A stretch of 57,984 nucleotides of DNA from Elusimicrobia bacterium GWB2_63_22 (GTDB lineage Bacteria > Elusimicrobiota > Elusimicrobia > Elusimicrobiales > UBA9959). Shown here piece by piece: positions 26,086-33,933 of this stretch. The DNA lies in the NCBI GenBank assembly GCA_001799735.1, contig MGUA01000035.1:1-57984 (forward strand), in the 5' to 3' direction. Under the pieces are notes generated by a model. The model was given only the letters and a program-made list of their open reading frames with translations. It had not been told where the DNA came from and did not search any database. The translations under genes and the position numbers were made by a program. How positions within the stretch are numbered: position 1 is the stretch's first letter; every line of letters begins with the position of its first letter.

Positions 26086-26988
26086 CTAAGCGCGTTCCAG
26101 CTGGGCGGTCTTTATGTTCTTCAGGTAGCCCAGTAAATTGCGGTGCCGTTCCAGGCCGGCCTTGCCGGTCTTCTGGTAGACGTAGAAATTGTCCTCCAGC
26201 AGTTTGAGCTGCGGGAAGACGTTGACCAGCGTGCGGGCCTTGAACTCCTTGAGCACGCAGTACCTGGGCACAAAGCCCACGCCCAGGCCTTCCATGGCGG
26301 CGTTGATGATGGCCCTGATATGGTTAAGCTCGGTGATATTCTTGAATTCCGGTCTTTCGGCCGCCGGCAGGGCGCCCAGGAAATTCCCCCACCAGGCCCC
26401 GGCCTTATCCATGGACAGCACCGGGCAGCGCCCCAGGTCCTGCGGCCGCCGCACCTTATGCGCCCGGAGGAACTCGCGGGAGGCTATCACCGCGTAGTCC
26501 TCGCGGAACAGCGGGGTTTTCTCCAGGCCCTCGGCCTTGTGGTTCCTGCAGTCTATCACCAGGTCCAGCTCGTCGTTAAGCAGCGGGCGCAGCAGCTCGT
26601 GGCGGAACTGGAAGTCCACGTGCACGCCGGGATTCTTCTTTATGAAGCCTTTGAGGTACTTCACCAGCAGCGTGGTGCCGAACTCCACCGTGGCCCCAAG
26701 CTTTATAGTGCCGGTATTGCGGCCCCTTGCCGCGGCTATCTGCTCCTCGGCCCGCTCCAGCTCGTAGAACACCGCCTCACAGGCCTTGTAGAGGATCTTG
26801 CCGCTCCCGGTGAGCGCCAGCCGGCCGCCGGCCTTGCCAAAAAGGTCGTCCCCGGCGCTTTTAGCCAGCGTGGCCACGGCGTGGCTGACCGCCGACTGCG
26901 TGACGTAGAGCCGCCTGGCCGCCTCGGTATAGTTCAGCGTCTGCGCCACGGCAAAGAAGGCCTTAAGCTGGTTGAGGTTAAGCGCCAT
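26086..26988 (-). CDS. LysR-type transcriptional regulator
   Basis: This 300-residue protein has an N-terminal winged helix-turn-helix (LNQLKAFFAVAQTLNYTEAA, LYVTQSAVSHAVATL) and a C-terminal periplasmic-binding-like effector domain starting near residue 90. It reads toward the tungstate operon, with only 17 bp before the next gene, so it is likely the first gene of that transcript. It is divergent from the P5C dehydrogenase gene across a 91-bp gap with a dyad. It may control either or both. The effector is unknown. Confidence 0.9.
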   Translation of the reverse strand: MALNLNQLKAFFAVAQTLNYTEAARRLYVTQSAVSHAVATLAKSAGDDLFGKAGGRLALTGSGKILYKACEAVFYELERAEEQIAAARGRNTGTIKLGATVEFGTTLLVKYLKGFIKKNPGVHVDFQFRHELLRPLLNDELDLVIDCRNHKAEGLEKTPLFREDYAVIASREFLRAHKVRRPQDLGRCPVLSMDKAGAWWGNFLGALPAAERPEFKNITELNHIRAIINAAMEGLGVGFVPRYCVLKEFKARTLVNVFPQLKLLEDNFYVYQKTGKAGLERHRNLLGYLKNIKTAQLERA

Positions 26989-27000
26989 GATGAATTTTGC

Positions 27001-27056
27001 TCATATCTACCATGAATATTATGAATTATACTAATATCGCGGCCTCTTGCTAACAT
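27001..27056. promoter_or_regulatory. divergent control region: dyad plus extended -10
   Basis: TCATA at 27001-27005 and TATGA at 27020-27024 form an interrupted dyad of the size LysR proteins bind, in an AT-rich stretch between the LysR gene and the P5C dehydrogenase gene. TGCTAACAT at 27048-27056 is an extended -10 (TGnTAnnnT) reading toward the dehydrogenase, whose GGAGGA SD follows at 27071. Confidence 0.45.
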
Positions 27057-27079
27057 AGTTAAAACAGCCTGGAGGAACC

Positions 27080-28717
27080 ATGAACACCCTGAACACTATT
27101 TTCCAGATCCCCGAGCCCGTAAACGAGCCTATACTGGGCTACGCCCCCGGCAGCAGGGAGCGCGCGGAACTAAAAGCGAAGCTAACCGAGCTGCGGGGCC
27201 AGGTAGTAGACATCCCGCTGCTGATAGGCGGCAAGGAGGTGCGCACCGGCCGCACCGCGGACATAGTGATCCCGCACGAGAACAGGAAGGTGATAGGCCG
27301 CTTCCATAAAGCCGGCCCCAAAGAGGTGGAGCTGGCCGTGAAGGCCGCGGCCGACGCCCGCCAGACCTGGGGCCGCATGCCCTGGCACGCCCGCGCCGCC
27401 GTCTTCCTGAAGGCCGGAGAGCTGCTGGCCACCACCTGGCGCCAGACTCTGAACGCCGCCACCATGATAGGCCAGAGCAAGAACCCCTACCAGGCCGAAA
27501 TAGACTCCGCCTGCGAGCTCGTGGACTTCTACCGCTTCAACACCTGGTTCGCCGAGCAGATCCACAGCCAGCAGCCGCTCTCGCCGTCGGGCAGCTGGAA
27601 CTACGTGGACTACCGCCCGCTAGAAGGCTTCGTCTTCGCTGTAACGCCGTTCAACTTCACCTCCATCGCCGGCAACCTCCCCACCGCGCCGGCCATCATG
27701 GGCAATACCGTCATCTGGAAGCCGGCCTCCAGCGCCGTCTACTCCGCCTACTTCCTCGCGAAGCTGTGGGAGGCGGCTGGCCTGCCCGCCGGCGCCATCA
27801 ACATGCTGCCCGGCTCCGGCGGGGAGGTAGGCAACCCGGTCATAGCCAGCCGCGACCTGATGGGCCTGCATTTCACCGGCTCCACCGGCGTCTTCAACGG
27901 CATGTGGTCGTCCATCACCGGCAACTTCAGCCGGTACCGCGGCTACCCGCGCGTGGTGGGCGAGACCGGCGGCAAGGACTTCATCTTCGCGCACGAGAGC
28001 TGCGACCCCGAGGCGCTTAAGTGCGCCCTGATCCGCGGCGCCTACGAGTACCAGGGGCAGAAATGCTCGGCGGCCAGCCGCTCCTATATCCCGCGCTCCG
28101 TCTGGAACGCCATCAAGGACGACCTGGTCTCGCAGATCAAAGGGATAAAGATGGGCCCGGCCGAAGACTTCACCAACTTCTTCAACGCCGTCATAGACAA
28201 GGGCGCCTTCACGACCATAAAGGGCTATATAGACTTCGCCAGGTCAGCGCCGGACGCCAAAATACTGGCGGGAGGGAGCTGCGACGACTCCGAAGGGTAC
28301 TTCATACAGCCCACCTTGATAGAGACCACCAACCCCAGGTTCAAGACCATGGAGGAGGAGATCTTCGGGCCGGTGATGACGGTATACGTCTACGAGGACG
28401 GCAAATTCGACGAGACGCTAAAACTTTGCGACGAGACCTCGACCTACGCCCTCACCGGGGCCATCTTCGCGCAGGACCGGGCGGCCGTGCTGCGGGCGGA
28501 GGACGCGCTGCGCAACGCGGCGGGCAACTTCTACATCAACGACAAGCCCACCGGCGCCGTGGTGGGCCAGCAGCCTTTCGGCGGGGCCCGCGCCAGCGGC
28601 ACCAACGACAAGGCCGGCTCCATCCTCAACATGATGCGCTGGACTTCGCCGCGCGCGGTGAAGGAGAACTTCACCCCGCCGCACGACTACCGCTACCCGT
28701 TCATGCTGGAAAAATAG
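27080..28717 (+). CDS. pruA: L-glutamate gamma-semialdehyde (1-pyrroline-5-carboxylate) dehydrogenase
   Basis: This NAD-dependent enzyme is the last step of proline or arginine catabolism to glutamate. The 545-residue length and N-terminus (NEPILGYAPGSRERAEL) are those of the stand-alone P5C dehydrogenase group. The cofactor loop is FTGSTGVF. The general base is Glu295 in GETGGKDFIF and the catalytic Cys329 lies in YQGQKCSAASR. C-terminal blocks are EEIFGPVMTVYVY and GQQPFGGARASGTNDKAG. SD GGAGGA. No proline dehydrogenase is adjacent. A strong terminator follows. Confidence 0.94.
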   Translation: MNTLNTIFQIPEPVNEPILGYAPGSRERAELKAKLTELRGQVVDIPLLIGGKEVRTGRTADIVIPHENRKVIGRFHKAGPKEVELAVKAAADARQTWGRMPWHARAAVFLKAGELLATTWRQTLNAATMIGQSKNPYQAEIDSACELVDFYRFNTWFAEQIHSQQPLSPSGSWNYVDYRPLEGFVFAVTPFNFTSIAGNLPTAPAIMGNTVIWKPASSAVYSAYFLAKLWEAAGLPAGAINMLPGSGGEVGNPVIASRDLMGLHFTGSTGVFNGMWSSITGNFSRYRGYPRVVGETGGKDFIFAHESCDPEALKCALIRGAYEYQGQKCSAASRSYIPRSVWNAIKDDLVSQIKGIKMGPAEDFTNFFNAVIDKGAFTTIKGYIDFARSAPDAKILAGGSCDDSEGYFIQPTLIETTNPRFKTMEEEIFGPVMTVYVYEDGKFDETLKLCDETSTYALTGAIFAQDRAAVLRAEDALRNAAGNFYINDKPTGAVVGQQPFGGARASGTNDKAGSILNMMRWTSPRAVKENFTPPHDYRYPFMLEK

Positions 28718-28732
28718 GAACGCCGGGGCGCA

Positions 28733-28764
28733 AAAAAACCGGAGGGACCGCCCTCCGGTTTTTT
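28733..28764. terminator. bidirectional terminator
   Basis: AAAAAACCGGAGGG / CCCTCCGGTTTTTT with loop ACCG. It separates the convergent P5C dehydrogenase and anchored-protein genes. The same stem is used at 43640-43673. Confidence 0.92.
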
Positions 28765-28780
28765 CAGCGGGAGAAGCCCT

Positions 28781-29428
28781 TTACCGGGGTCCGTTCATGC
28801 CGCTGGTAAAACCCTTGTCCACGTAGTAGGCGCGCGCCGCCAGCTCGCAGGCGTCGCTGATGCCGGCGTCGTGCCAGAAAGTCAGCACCAGGCCGGCCTT
28901 CCTAAGCGCCACCCCGGGGCGCATCATCGGCGCGGAGACCGCGGCGGATTCGGCATTCTTGAACTGCAGCACCCACACGCCGGTCTTGTGGCCGGCGTCG
29001 TCGGCAAACAGCACCGCGCCCGCCTGCGACACGTCTATCAGCGGGATCGTGCCGAAACCGGACATAGCCACGAAGTCCACCAGCTCCGGCTTTTCGGTTA
29101 TGAAGGGGTTCGCGTCGGCCGGGAAATAGGCGGAAGGGTCCATCTTCTTGACCATTTTACAGAGGTCGCGCAGCCGGGAGTCCGGCACGGCGAGGTTCTC
29201 GGCGATCTTTACGGTGCCGAGCGCGCCTTTGGCCAGGCCGGCCAGGCCCAGCGTGTCCTGCACGGTCTGTTCGCTCTGCGCCGCCGGGGCCGCCTCGGGG
29301 GCGGGGCCGGGCTGCATGGACTGCGCCGGGGCGGAAGGCCCCCTGGTGGCGGGACCCGCCATTTTGACGGCAAAATAAACGGCCGCCGCGAATATCACTA
29401 AGCCGATAATTAATTTGGTTTTCCCCAT
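28781..29428 (-). CDS. membrane-anchored hypothetical protein
   Basis: This 215-residue protein has one N-terminal transmembrane anchor (KLIIGLVIFAAAVYFAVKM) and a Pro/Ala/Gln linker to about residue 55. A soluble domain follows and ends with DACELAARAYYVDKGF. I recognise no family. A GAGGAG SD precedes the ATG, and a shared terminator lies after the stop. The domain probably faces the periplasm. It stands alone between two terminator-bounded units. Confidence 0.72.
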   Translation of the reverse strand: MGKTKLIIGLVIFAAAVYFAVKMAGPATRGPSAPAQSMQPGPAPEAAPAAQSEQTVQDTLGLAGLAKGALGTVKIAENLAVPDSRLRDLCKMVKKMDPSAYFPADANPFITEKPELVDFVAMSGFGTIPLIDVSQAGAVLFADDAGHKTGVWVLQFKNAESAAVSAPMMRPGVALRKAGLVLTFWHDAGISDACELAARAYYVDKGFTSGMNGPR

Positions 29429-29501
29429 ATTCTCCTCGCCGATAGTGGATCTAAGGATATTTTCCCAGACTTGCGCCCAAATGTCAACTGCGGGCCCGCG
29501 C

Positions 29502-30398
29502 TCAGGCCAGGCCGAAGATCAGCCCGGCGGCCAGCGCGAAAGCCAGCCAGAAAGCCGCGTACACCAGCACGCCGCGCCGCCCGATAAGTTTTTGCGACAT
29601 GATCATGGTGGGAATGCAGGTCCCCACCGACCCCAGCAGGAAGGCGAAGGCCGGCCCGGGCCCGAGGCCCAGCTTCATCAGCGACAGCGTCAGCGGGATC
29701 TCCTCGCCCTCGCAGACGTACAGCGGCACGCCCGCCAGGGTGGCGGCCAGGTAGGCCAGCGGGCCGGAGGCGCCGATGTAGCGCATGATAAAACCGGCCG
29801 GCAGCAGCACGGTGAGCAGCGAGGCGATGGCCATGCCCAGCACAAAATATTTACCCAGTTCCTTCAGGATGTCGATGAAGACGGGCCAGAATTTTCTGGG
29901 CGCCTCCGCCTCTTCCCCGCTCCCGCAGCCGCAGCCCGAACAGCATTTCTTGGCTGGCGCTCCCGCCGGGATATCAAGGAAGCCGGGCCGACGCTCCAGC
30001 CAGAGAAAAAGAACGCCTATCAGGATCGCCCCTAAAAAGGCCGCCAGCGCGCGCGCCAGGGTGAATTTCCAGCCGAGCACGGCGTAGGTCAGCACCAGCG
30101 TCTGCGGGCTCACCAGCGGCGAGGCCAGCAGAAAACTGGTCACCGTGCCCAGGTCCGCGCCCTTGCGGCGCAGGCCCTCGGCCATCGGCATGGTGGCGCA
30201 GGAGCAGCCCGGCATCACCATGCCCAGCAGCGCGGCCTTGGCCATGGAACCCCAGCCGCCGCCCAGGTGCTTCAGGGCGAACTCCGGCTTCACAAAAACG
30301 TCCAGCGCGGCCCCGAAGGCAGCCCCGCCCAGGAAGTAGGGCAGCACCATCCAGGTGAGCGTTAAAAATTCTTTGGCAAAAGCGTAGAGGTAAGCCAT
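29502..30398 (-). CDS. permease of the DUF318/ArsP-YraQ type, possible metal efflux
   Basis: This 298-residue protein has about eight to ten transmembrane helices in two inverted halves. The half motifs are GMVMPGCSCATMPMAEGLRR and PLYVCEGEEIPLTLSLM. The cytosolic loop near residues 150-165 holds a Cys cluster (KKCCSGCGCGSG) that probably binds a soft metal. Relatives export arsenicals or Cu/Zn, so efflux of a thiophilic metal is a fair inference, though the substrate is unproven. A TAAAAT box (30405-30410) ends 6 nt before the ATG with no SD, implying a leaderless mRNA. Confidence 0.85.
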   Translation of the reverse strand: MAYLYAFAKEFLTLTWMVLPYFLGGAAFGAALDVFVKPEFALKHLGGGWGSMAKAALLGMVMPGCSCATMPMAEGLRRKGADLGTVTSFLLASPLVSPQTLVLTYAVLGWKFTLARALAAFLGAILIGVLFLWLERRPGFLDIPAGAPAKKCCSGCGCGSGEEAEAPRKFWPVFIDILKELGKYFVLGMAIASLLTVLLPAGFIMRYIGASGPLAYLAATLAGVPLYVCEGEEIPLTLSLMKLGLGPGPAFAFLLGSVGTCIPTMIMSQKLIGRRGVLVYAAFWLAFALAAGLIFGLA

Positions 30399-30404
30399 GC
30401 CTAT

Positions 30405-30410
30405 ATTTTA
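30405..30410 (-). promoter_or_regulatory. -10 box (TAAAAT) positioned for leaderless transcription
   Basis: It lies exactly 6 nt from the permease ATG at 30398, so transcription would begin at the A of ATG. Confidence 0.5.
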
Positions 30411-30441
30411 CCAGAGTCGGACCCGCCGCGTGACGGCGTGA

Positions 30442-30858
30442 CTATTTCTTTTCCCGGTAAACTATCTGCAGCAGGGCTTTGTCCTTGCCGCCGGAGGCCT
30501 TGGCCCGGTAGGGCCGGGTGGCGGCGTTGATGTAGGCTTCAAAACCTTTAGCCGTCTCCAGCGCGTTCTGCCCGGCCTTCAGGGCCAGCATGATGTTCCA
30601 GCCGGCCACGTGGTTCACGGTGCCGTCGGGGCGCATGTAGCGGAAGATGGACAGCCACAGGCTCATGGTGCCGTCTATGCCGGCGCCTTCCCGGCCAAAA
30701 GCCTCGCCGGTAAATTCCACCACCCCGGCCTTGCCGCCGACGGTAACTTTCCCCGCCGGCACGGCCACGCCCTGCGTTTTATCGTAAGATTCCGCCGTCA
30801 GGTCGGCCCCCTTGGCCAGTTCCGCGTCCGGATTATATTTGTCGTTCTTTTTTTTCAC
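30442..30858 (-). CDS. hypothetical protein
   Basis: I recognise no family for this protein of about 138 residues. It is soluble, with no signal peptide. The start is Lys-rich (KKKNDKYNPDAELAKG), followed by beta-rich sequence and a C-terminal basic stretch. I prefer the GTG at 30858, which follows a GGGGGG SD-like run. A TTG at 30879 would add seven residues. It may share a transcript with the permease, whose start lies 43 bp downstream, but that gene appears to have its own promoter. Confidence 0.6.
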   Translation of the reverse strand: MKKKNDKYNPDAELAKGADLTAESYDKTQGVAVPAGKVTVGGKAGVVEFTGEAFGREGAGIDGTMSLWLSIFRYMRPDGTVNHVAGWNIMLALKAGQNALETAKGFEAYINAATRPYRAKASGGKDKALLQIVYREKK

Positions 30859-30927
30859 AAGCCCCCCAAACCTGCCCAAAGTCTACAAAATTTCCGGGGC
30901 GGCCCCGCAACAGCCCGCCGCCATGTT

Positions 30928-30936
30928 TGCTAAACT
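30928..30936 (+). promoter_or_regulatory. extended -10 (TGCTAAACT) of the exported-protein gene
   Basis: A TGnTAnnnT element lies 31 nt before the ATG at 30968, with an AGGGAGG SD between them. The paralogous gene at 42270 has the near-identical TGCTACACT. Confidence 0.5.
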
Positions 30937-30967
30937 GTCTATATTCCATAAACTTTAGGGAGGCAAC

Positions 30968-32329
30968 ATGAGAACAAAACTTTTAACAGCCATCCTGGCC
31001 GCCGCGGCTCTCTGCATGAGCACAGGCGCCTGGGCAAAGTTCAAACTGCCCGACACGGGCCGCGTAGGCGGTCCCGGCACCACCACCCCCAAATACATCA
31101 TGGACCTGGAATCCGCCAGTTCGGCCTTGCGGACCCTGGACCAGGACGCGCGCACGCTCTACAGCGACCAGTCCGCGCTGATAGTACGCGTGGACAACAT
31201 AAAGAATTTCCTGCACACCTCCGCCAACCGGCTGGGGCTCATCTCCACGCTGGACGCCGACCTGAAGGCGCTCGAGGCCTCCCTCATCGCCATCAACACC
31301 GCCGCCACCAGCGCCGAGGCCATACCGCAGGCCAGGCCCAAGGCGCAGAAGATAAAGGAAACCCTGGCGCCCCTCAAGGCCAACGTCACCGCGGCGCGCC
31401 AGCGGGTGGACGCCATAAAGGCCAAGACCGAGCCCATCCGCCAGAAACTGGATAAAGCCGCCGACAAGGCCGAAAAGGTTAGCAAAGCCCTCTGGGTTGT
31501 TAACGAGGGTGCCATCGGCAATATGCGCTTCCCCATCAGCATAGCCGCCGGCTGCCTTAAGAAGCTGCCCGCCGACCGGCAGGCCTGCGCCGGCAAGAAC
31601 ATAGACGGTCTCGCCAACGAAGTGGACGGCGTGGTGCGCGAATACGACCACGTGGTGCGCCTGCTGCTGGCCAACCCCGAACCCTGGCTGCCCTCCATGC
31701 ATTTCTTCGACCCCTTCAGCGCCGACCTGGGCGAGCTGGACTCGCTGCGCCTGGAGATAGAGCGTATCGCCAGGAGCCTTAAAAGCCTGGCCGGCCAGCT
31801 GGGCAAGGTTAACGCGGTGCTGGGCATGGAGTTCGGGTTCTCCTTCCCCTACCCGAACCCCACCCTTACCGACCCGTTCCGCACCTCCAACTACGACGTC
31901 TCCATCAGCTTCAAGACCATCCTGGACGGCGTAAACGCCATCGAGAATAAAATTGAAGACAAGATCGGCGGCTTCCTCTGGGGCGTACTCAACGAACTCG
32001 GCGTAGGCAAATACGTCAAGCAGCTGCAGAACGAGGCCAACAACGCGGTTAACTCCGCCCTCAGCGCCCTCAACCTGGACATCGACGTCAACCTGCCGTC
32101 GCTCGATATCCTTGAGAAACTGGAAAAAGCCGAGCTCATCCTGTCGGCCGACCTGGACGCCCTGCACTTCCCCGAGATCGACACCAAGCTGCCCGCGTTC
32201 GGCTTCCCGGACGTGCCCGCCGGCATTAACTTCGGCAGGATAGACGCCTCCGTGAACTTCCTCAACCCCTCCGGCCTCGACTGGCGGGACGTCAACGTGT
32301 GCGAAGGCGCTACCTATGGCTGCAAGTAA
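30968..32329 (+). CDS. large exported protein, paralogue A of an unrecognised family
   Basis: This 453-residue protein has a Sec signal peptide (AILAAAALCMSTGAWA). The mature protein begins with a long helical, coiled-coil-like region (about 45-190) rich in Ala, Lys and Asp. A Cys pair follows (CLKKLPADRQAC). The strongly conserved core has FSFPYPNP, then GGFLWGVLNELGVGKYVKQL and DVNLPSLD. The C-terminus has NPSGLDW and two more Cys (VCEGATYGCK). The gene at 42270 encodes a clear paralogue over the whole length. The gene overlaps the next one by 14 nt, linking it to an outer-membrane barrel. Role unknown; periplasmic or surface placement inferred. Confidence 0.85.
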   Translation: MRTKLLTAILAAAALCMSTGAWAKFKLPDTGRVGGPGTTTPKYIMDLESASSALRTLDQDARTLYSDQSALIVRVDNIKNFLHTSANRLGLISTLDADLKALEASLIAINTAATSAEAIPQARPKAQKIKETLAPLKANVTAARQRVDAIKAKTEPIRQKLDKAADKAEKVSKALWVVNEGAIGNMRFPISIAAGCLKKLPADRQACAGKNIDGLANEVDGVVREYDHVVRLLLANPEPWLPSMHFFDPFSADLGELDSLRLEIERIARSLKSLAGQLGKVNAVLGMEFGFSFPYPNPTLTDPFRTSNYDVSISFKTILDGVNAIENKIEDKIGGFLWGVLNELGVGKYVKQLQNEANNAVNSALSALNLDIDVNLPSLDILEKLEKAELILSADLDALHFPEIDTKLPAFGFPDVPAGINFGRIDASVNFLNPSGLDWRDVNVCEGATYGCK

Positions 32330-33179
32330 AGCGGCCCTCCTGACCGCGGCCTGGCTGGCGCTGCTGCCGGCCGGCGCCGCCGCCGGAGAAGTCACCTGGG
32401 AAAAGGACCTCACCGTTTCCATGGGGTTCAGCCATTCCCGCAACCGCATCCACGTGGAGGGCCATTTTTACGACAAGGCCCGCACCACGCTGGAAGCCCG
32501 GCTGCGGGCCGAGGCGGACCGCAACGCCCCGTCCTCCAAGTGGGCCAACACCCTGCACCTGGACTATGCCTCCAGCTGGAGCAAGGACGAGACCTACGAA
32601 TGGGACAAGCCGCGCTGGCGGGAGAACCGCGACGAGCTGACGCTGGACTCGGTCTTCAACTTCAAGACCGGCTTCTTCGTGGACCCGTACGGCGCGGTGA
32701 ACCTGCAGACTTCCGTCCACAACACCCGGTCGGACACGGAGTTCAGGGCTTTCCAGCCGGTGCAGGTCAGGGAATCCGTGGGCCTGGTATTTACCCTGCT
32801 GGACACGCGCGCCCAGGAACTGTCGGTGCGCGGCGGCTTCTACAACCAGCATTACATCAACTCCCGCCTGTTCCACCACGACCACCACCACGGCGTGGAG
32901 GGCGTGCTGGAATACGACGGCAAACTGAACACCTCGGTGGAGTACACCATGAAAGCCGGCGTCTATACCGGCCTGGTGGAGACCGACGACTCCTGGAACC
33001 AGCTGACCGAGTCGCACAAGTGCGCGCTGGAATGGGACAACACCCTTACAGTCTCGCTGATGAAGCATTTGAAGCTCATCTTCAGCTTCAACATGGACAA
33101 CAAGGACGTCAGCTCCACGGAGATAGACTACGAGTGGGACCAGCGCACCAGCCTGGCCCTCTCCTGGAAAGTGCTGTAA
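32316..33179 (+). CDS. putative outer-membrane beta-barrel protein
   Basis: The protein has 287 residues and a signal peptide (LTAAWLALLPAGAAAG). The mature part is a succession of amphipathic strands with alternating aromatics (ANTLHLDYASSWSKDETYEW, FNFKTGFFVDPYGAVNLQTS) and ends in a barrel-like C-terminal strand (TSLALSWKVL). A His-rich turn (FHHDHHHG) lies near residue 190. It resembles the DUF481/DUF3078 type of barrels. Its start lies inside the end of the upstream exported-protein gene, so they are coupled and may act together at the outer membrane. Confidence 0.75.
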   Translation: MAASKAALLTAAWLALLPAGAAAGEVTWEKDLTVSMGFSHSRNRIHVEGHFYDKARTTLEARLRAEADRNAPSSKWANTLHLDYASSWSKDETYEWDKPRWRENRDELTLDSVFNFKTGFFVDPYGAVNLQTSVHNTRSDTEFRAFQPVQVRESVGLVFTLLDTRAQELSVRGGFYNQHYINSRLFHHDHHHGVEGVLEYDGKLNTSVEYTMKAGVYTGLVETDDSWNQLTESHKCALEWDNTLTVSLMKHLKLIFSFNMDNKDVSSTEIDYEWDQRTSLALSWKVL

Positions 33180-33193
33180 AAAATAAATAAAAT

Positions 33194-33232
33194 AAAAAAA
33201 AGACCGGGGGCGCAGGCCTCCGGTCTTTTTTT
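33194..33232. terminator. bidirectional terminator
   Basis: AAAAAAGACCGG / CCGGTCTTTTTT with a GC-rich internal loop and runs of A and T on both sides, between the convergent beta-barrel and ferritin-like genes. Confidence 0.88.
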
Positions 33233-33244
33233 GCGTTCGCCTTC

Positions 33245-33748
33245 TTACTTGTCGCCGCGCTTGACCATCAGGTCCAGGTCCTCGCGCAGGCTCTGCAGGT
33301 CTTCTTCGTGCTCCACTTCCTGCTCCAGAATGGTGAGCGCCATATTGTAGGTCACCATGTCCTTGTCCTTGGTGGCGTCCATCAGCGCCTTGTAGGTGGA
33401 GATGGCGCACTGCTCGCCGGCTATGTTCTGGTCCAGCAGCACGGCCACATAAGGGTCTGCCGGGGCGTCGTAGCTGCAGGGCGTCTCCTTCAGCCAGCCC
33501 TCGGGGCCCAGCACCGGCGTGCCGCCAAGCTGTATAATGCGCCCGGCCAGCAGCGTGGCGTGGCTTAATTCTTCGGTGGCGTGCAGCGTCAGCTCGGCCG
33601 CCACGGCGTCCTTCATGGGGCCTTTAATAACCTTGGCCCCCAGCCAGTACTGGTAATAGGCCAGCCATTCGCTGGCGAAAGCTTTATTAAGCATGGCCAG
33701 CAGCTTATCCACATCCATCCCTATAATTTCGCGTCCGCGAGTTCCCAT
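33245..33748 (-). CDS. ferritin-like protein of the DPSL (thioferritin) type
   Basis: This four-helix di-iron protein has 167 residues. Iron-ligand motifs are SEWLAYYQYW, ELTLHATEELSHATLLAG and ILEQEVEHEEDLQSL. Two cysteines (ETPCSYD and GEQCAISTY) fit the thioferritin motif of Dps-like (DPSL) proteins, which form 12-subunit cages that detoxify peroxide and store iron in anaerobes. SD AAGGAG precedes the ATG at 33748. The gene is monocistronic, with a terminator after it. Confidence 0.85.
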   Translation of the reverse strand: MGTRGREIIGMDVDKLLAMLNKAFASEWLAYYQYWLGAKVIKGPMKDAVAAELTLHATEELSHATLLAGRIIQLGGTPVLGPEGWLKETPCSYDAPADPYVAVLLDQNIAGEQCAISTYKALMDATKDKDMVTYNMALTILEQEVEHEEDLQSLREDLDLMVKRGDK

Positions 33749-33921
33749 AGTTTCTCCTTTTTCCGCGCCGGCGGCGCGGCCTTAACCCGCTCAAAGTCTA
33801 CAATATGCCCCCCGCCCGGCTCAACCGGCACCTGGCGGGGCCAATGGGCCCAGAAAAGCCTGGGCAACAATACTCCCCCGGGGCGGGACCTTGGCACCTT
33901 TTGGCCCCGCCCTTTATCCGT

Positions 33922-33927
33922 TAAACT
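33922..33927 (+). promoter_or_regulatory. -10 box (TAAACT) positioned for leaderless transcription
   Basis: It ends 6 nt before the ATG at 33934, and no SD is present. Upstream, GGGGCGGG (33880-33887) and CCCCGCCC (33905-33912) form a hairpin of unknown role. The rest of 33749-33920 is GC-rich non-coding sequence. Confidence 0.5.
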
Positions 33928-33933
33928 TTATAT

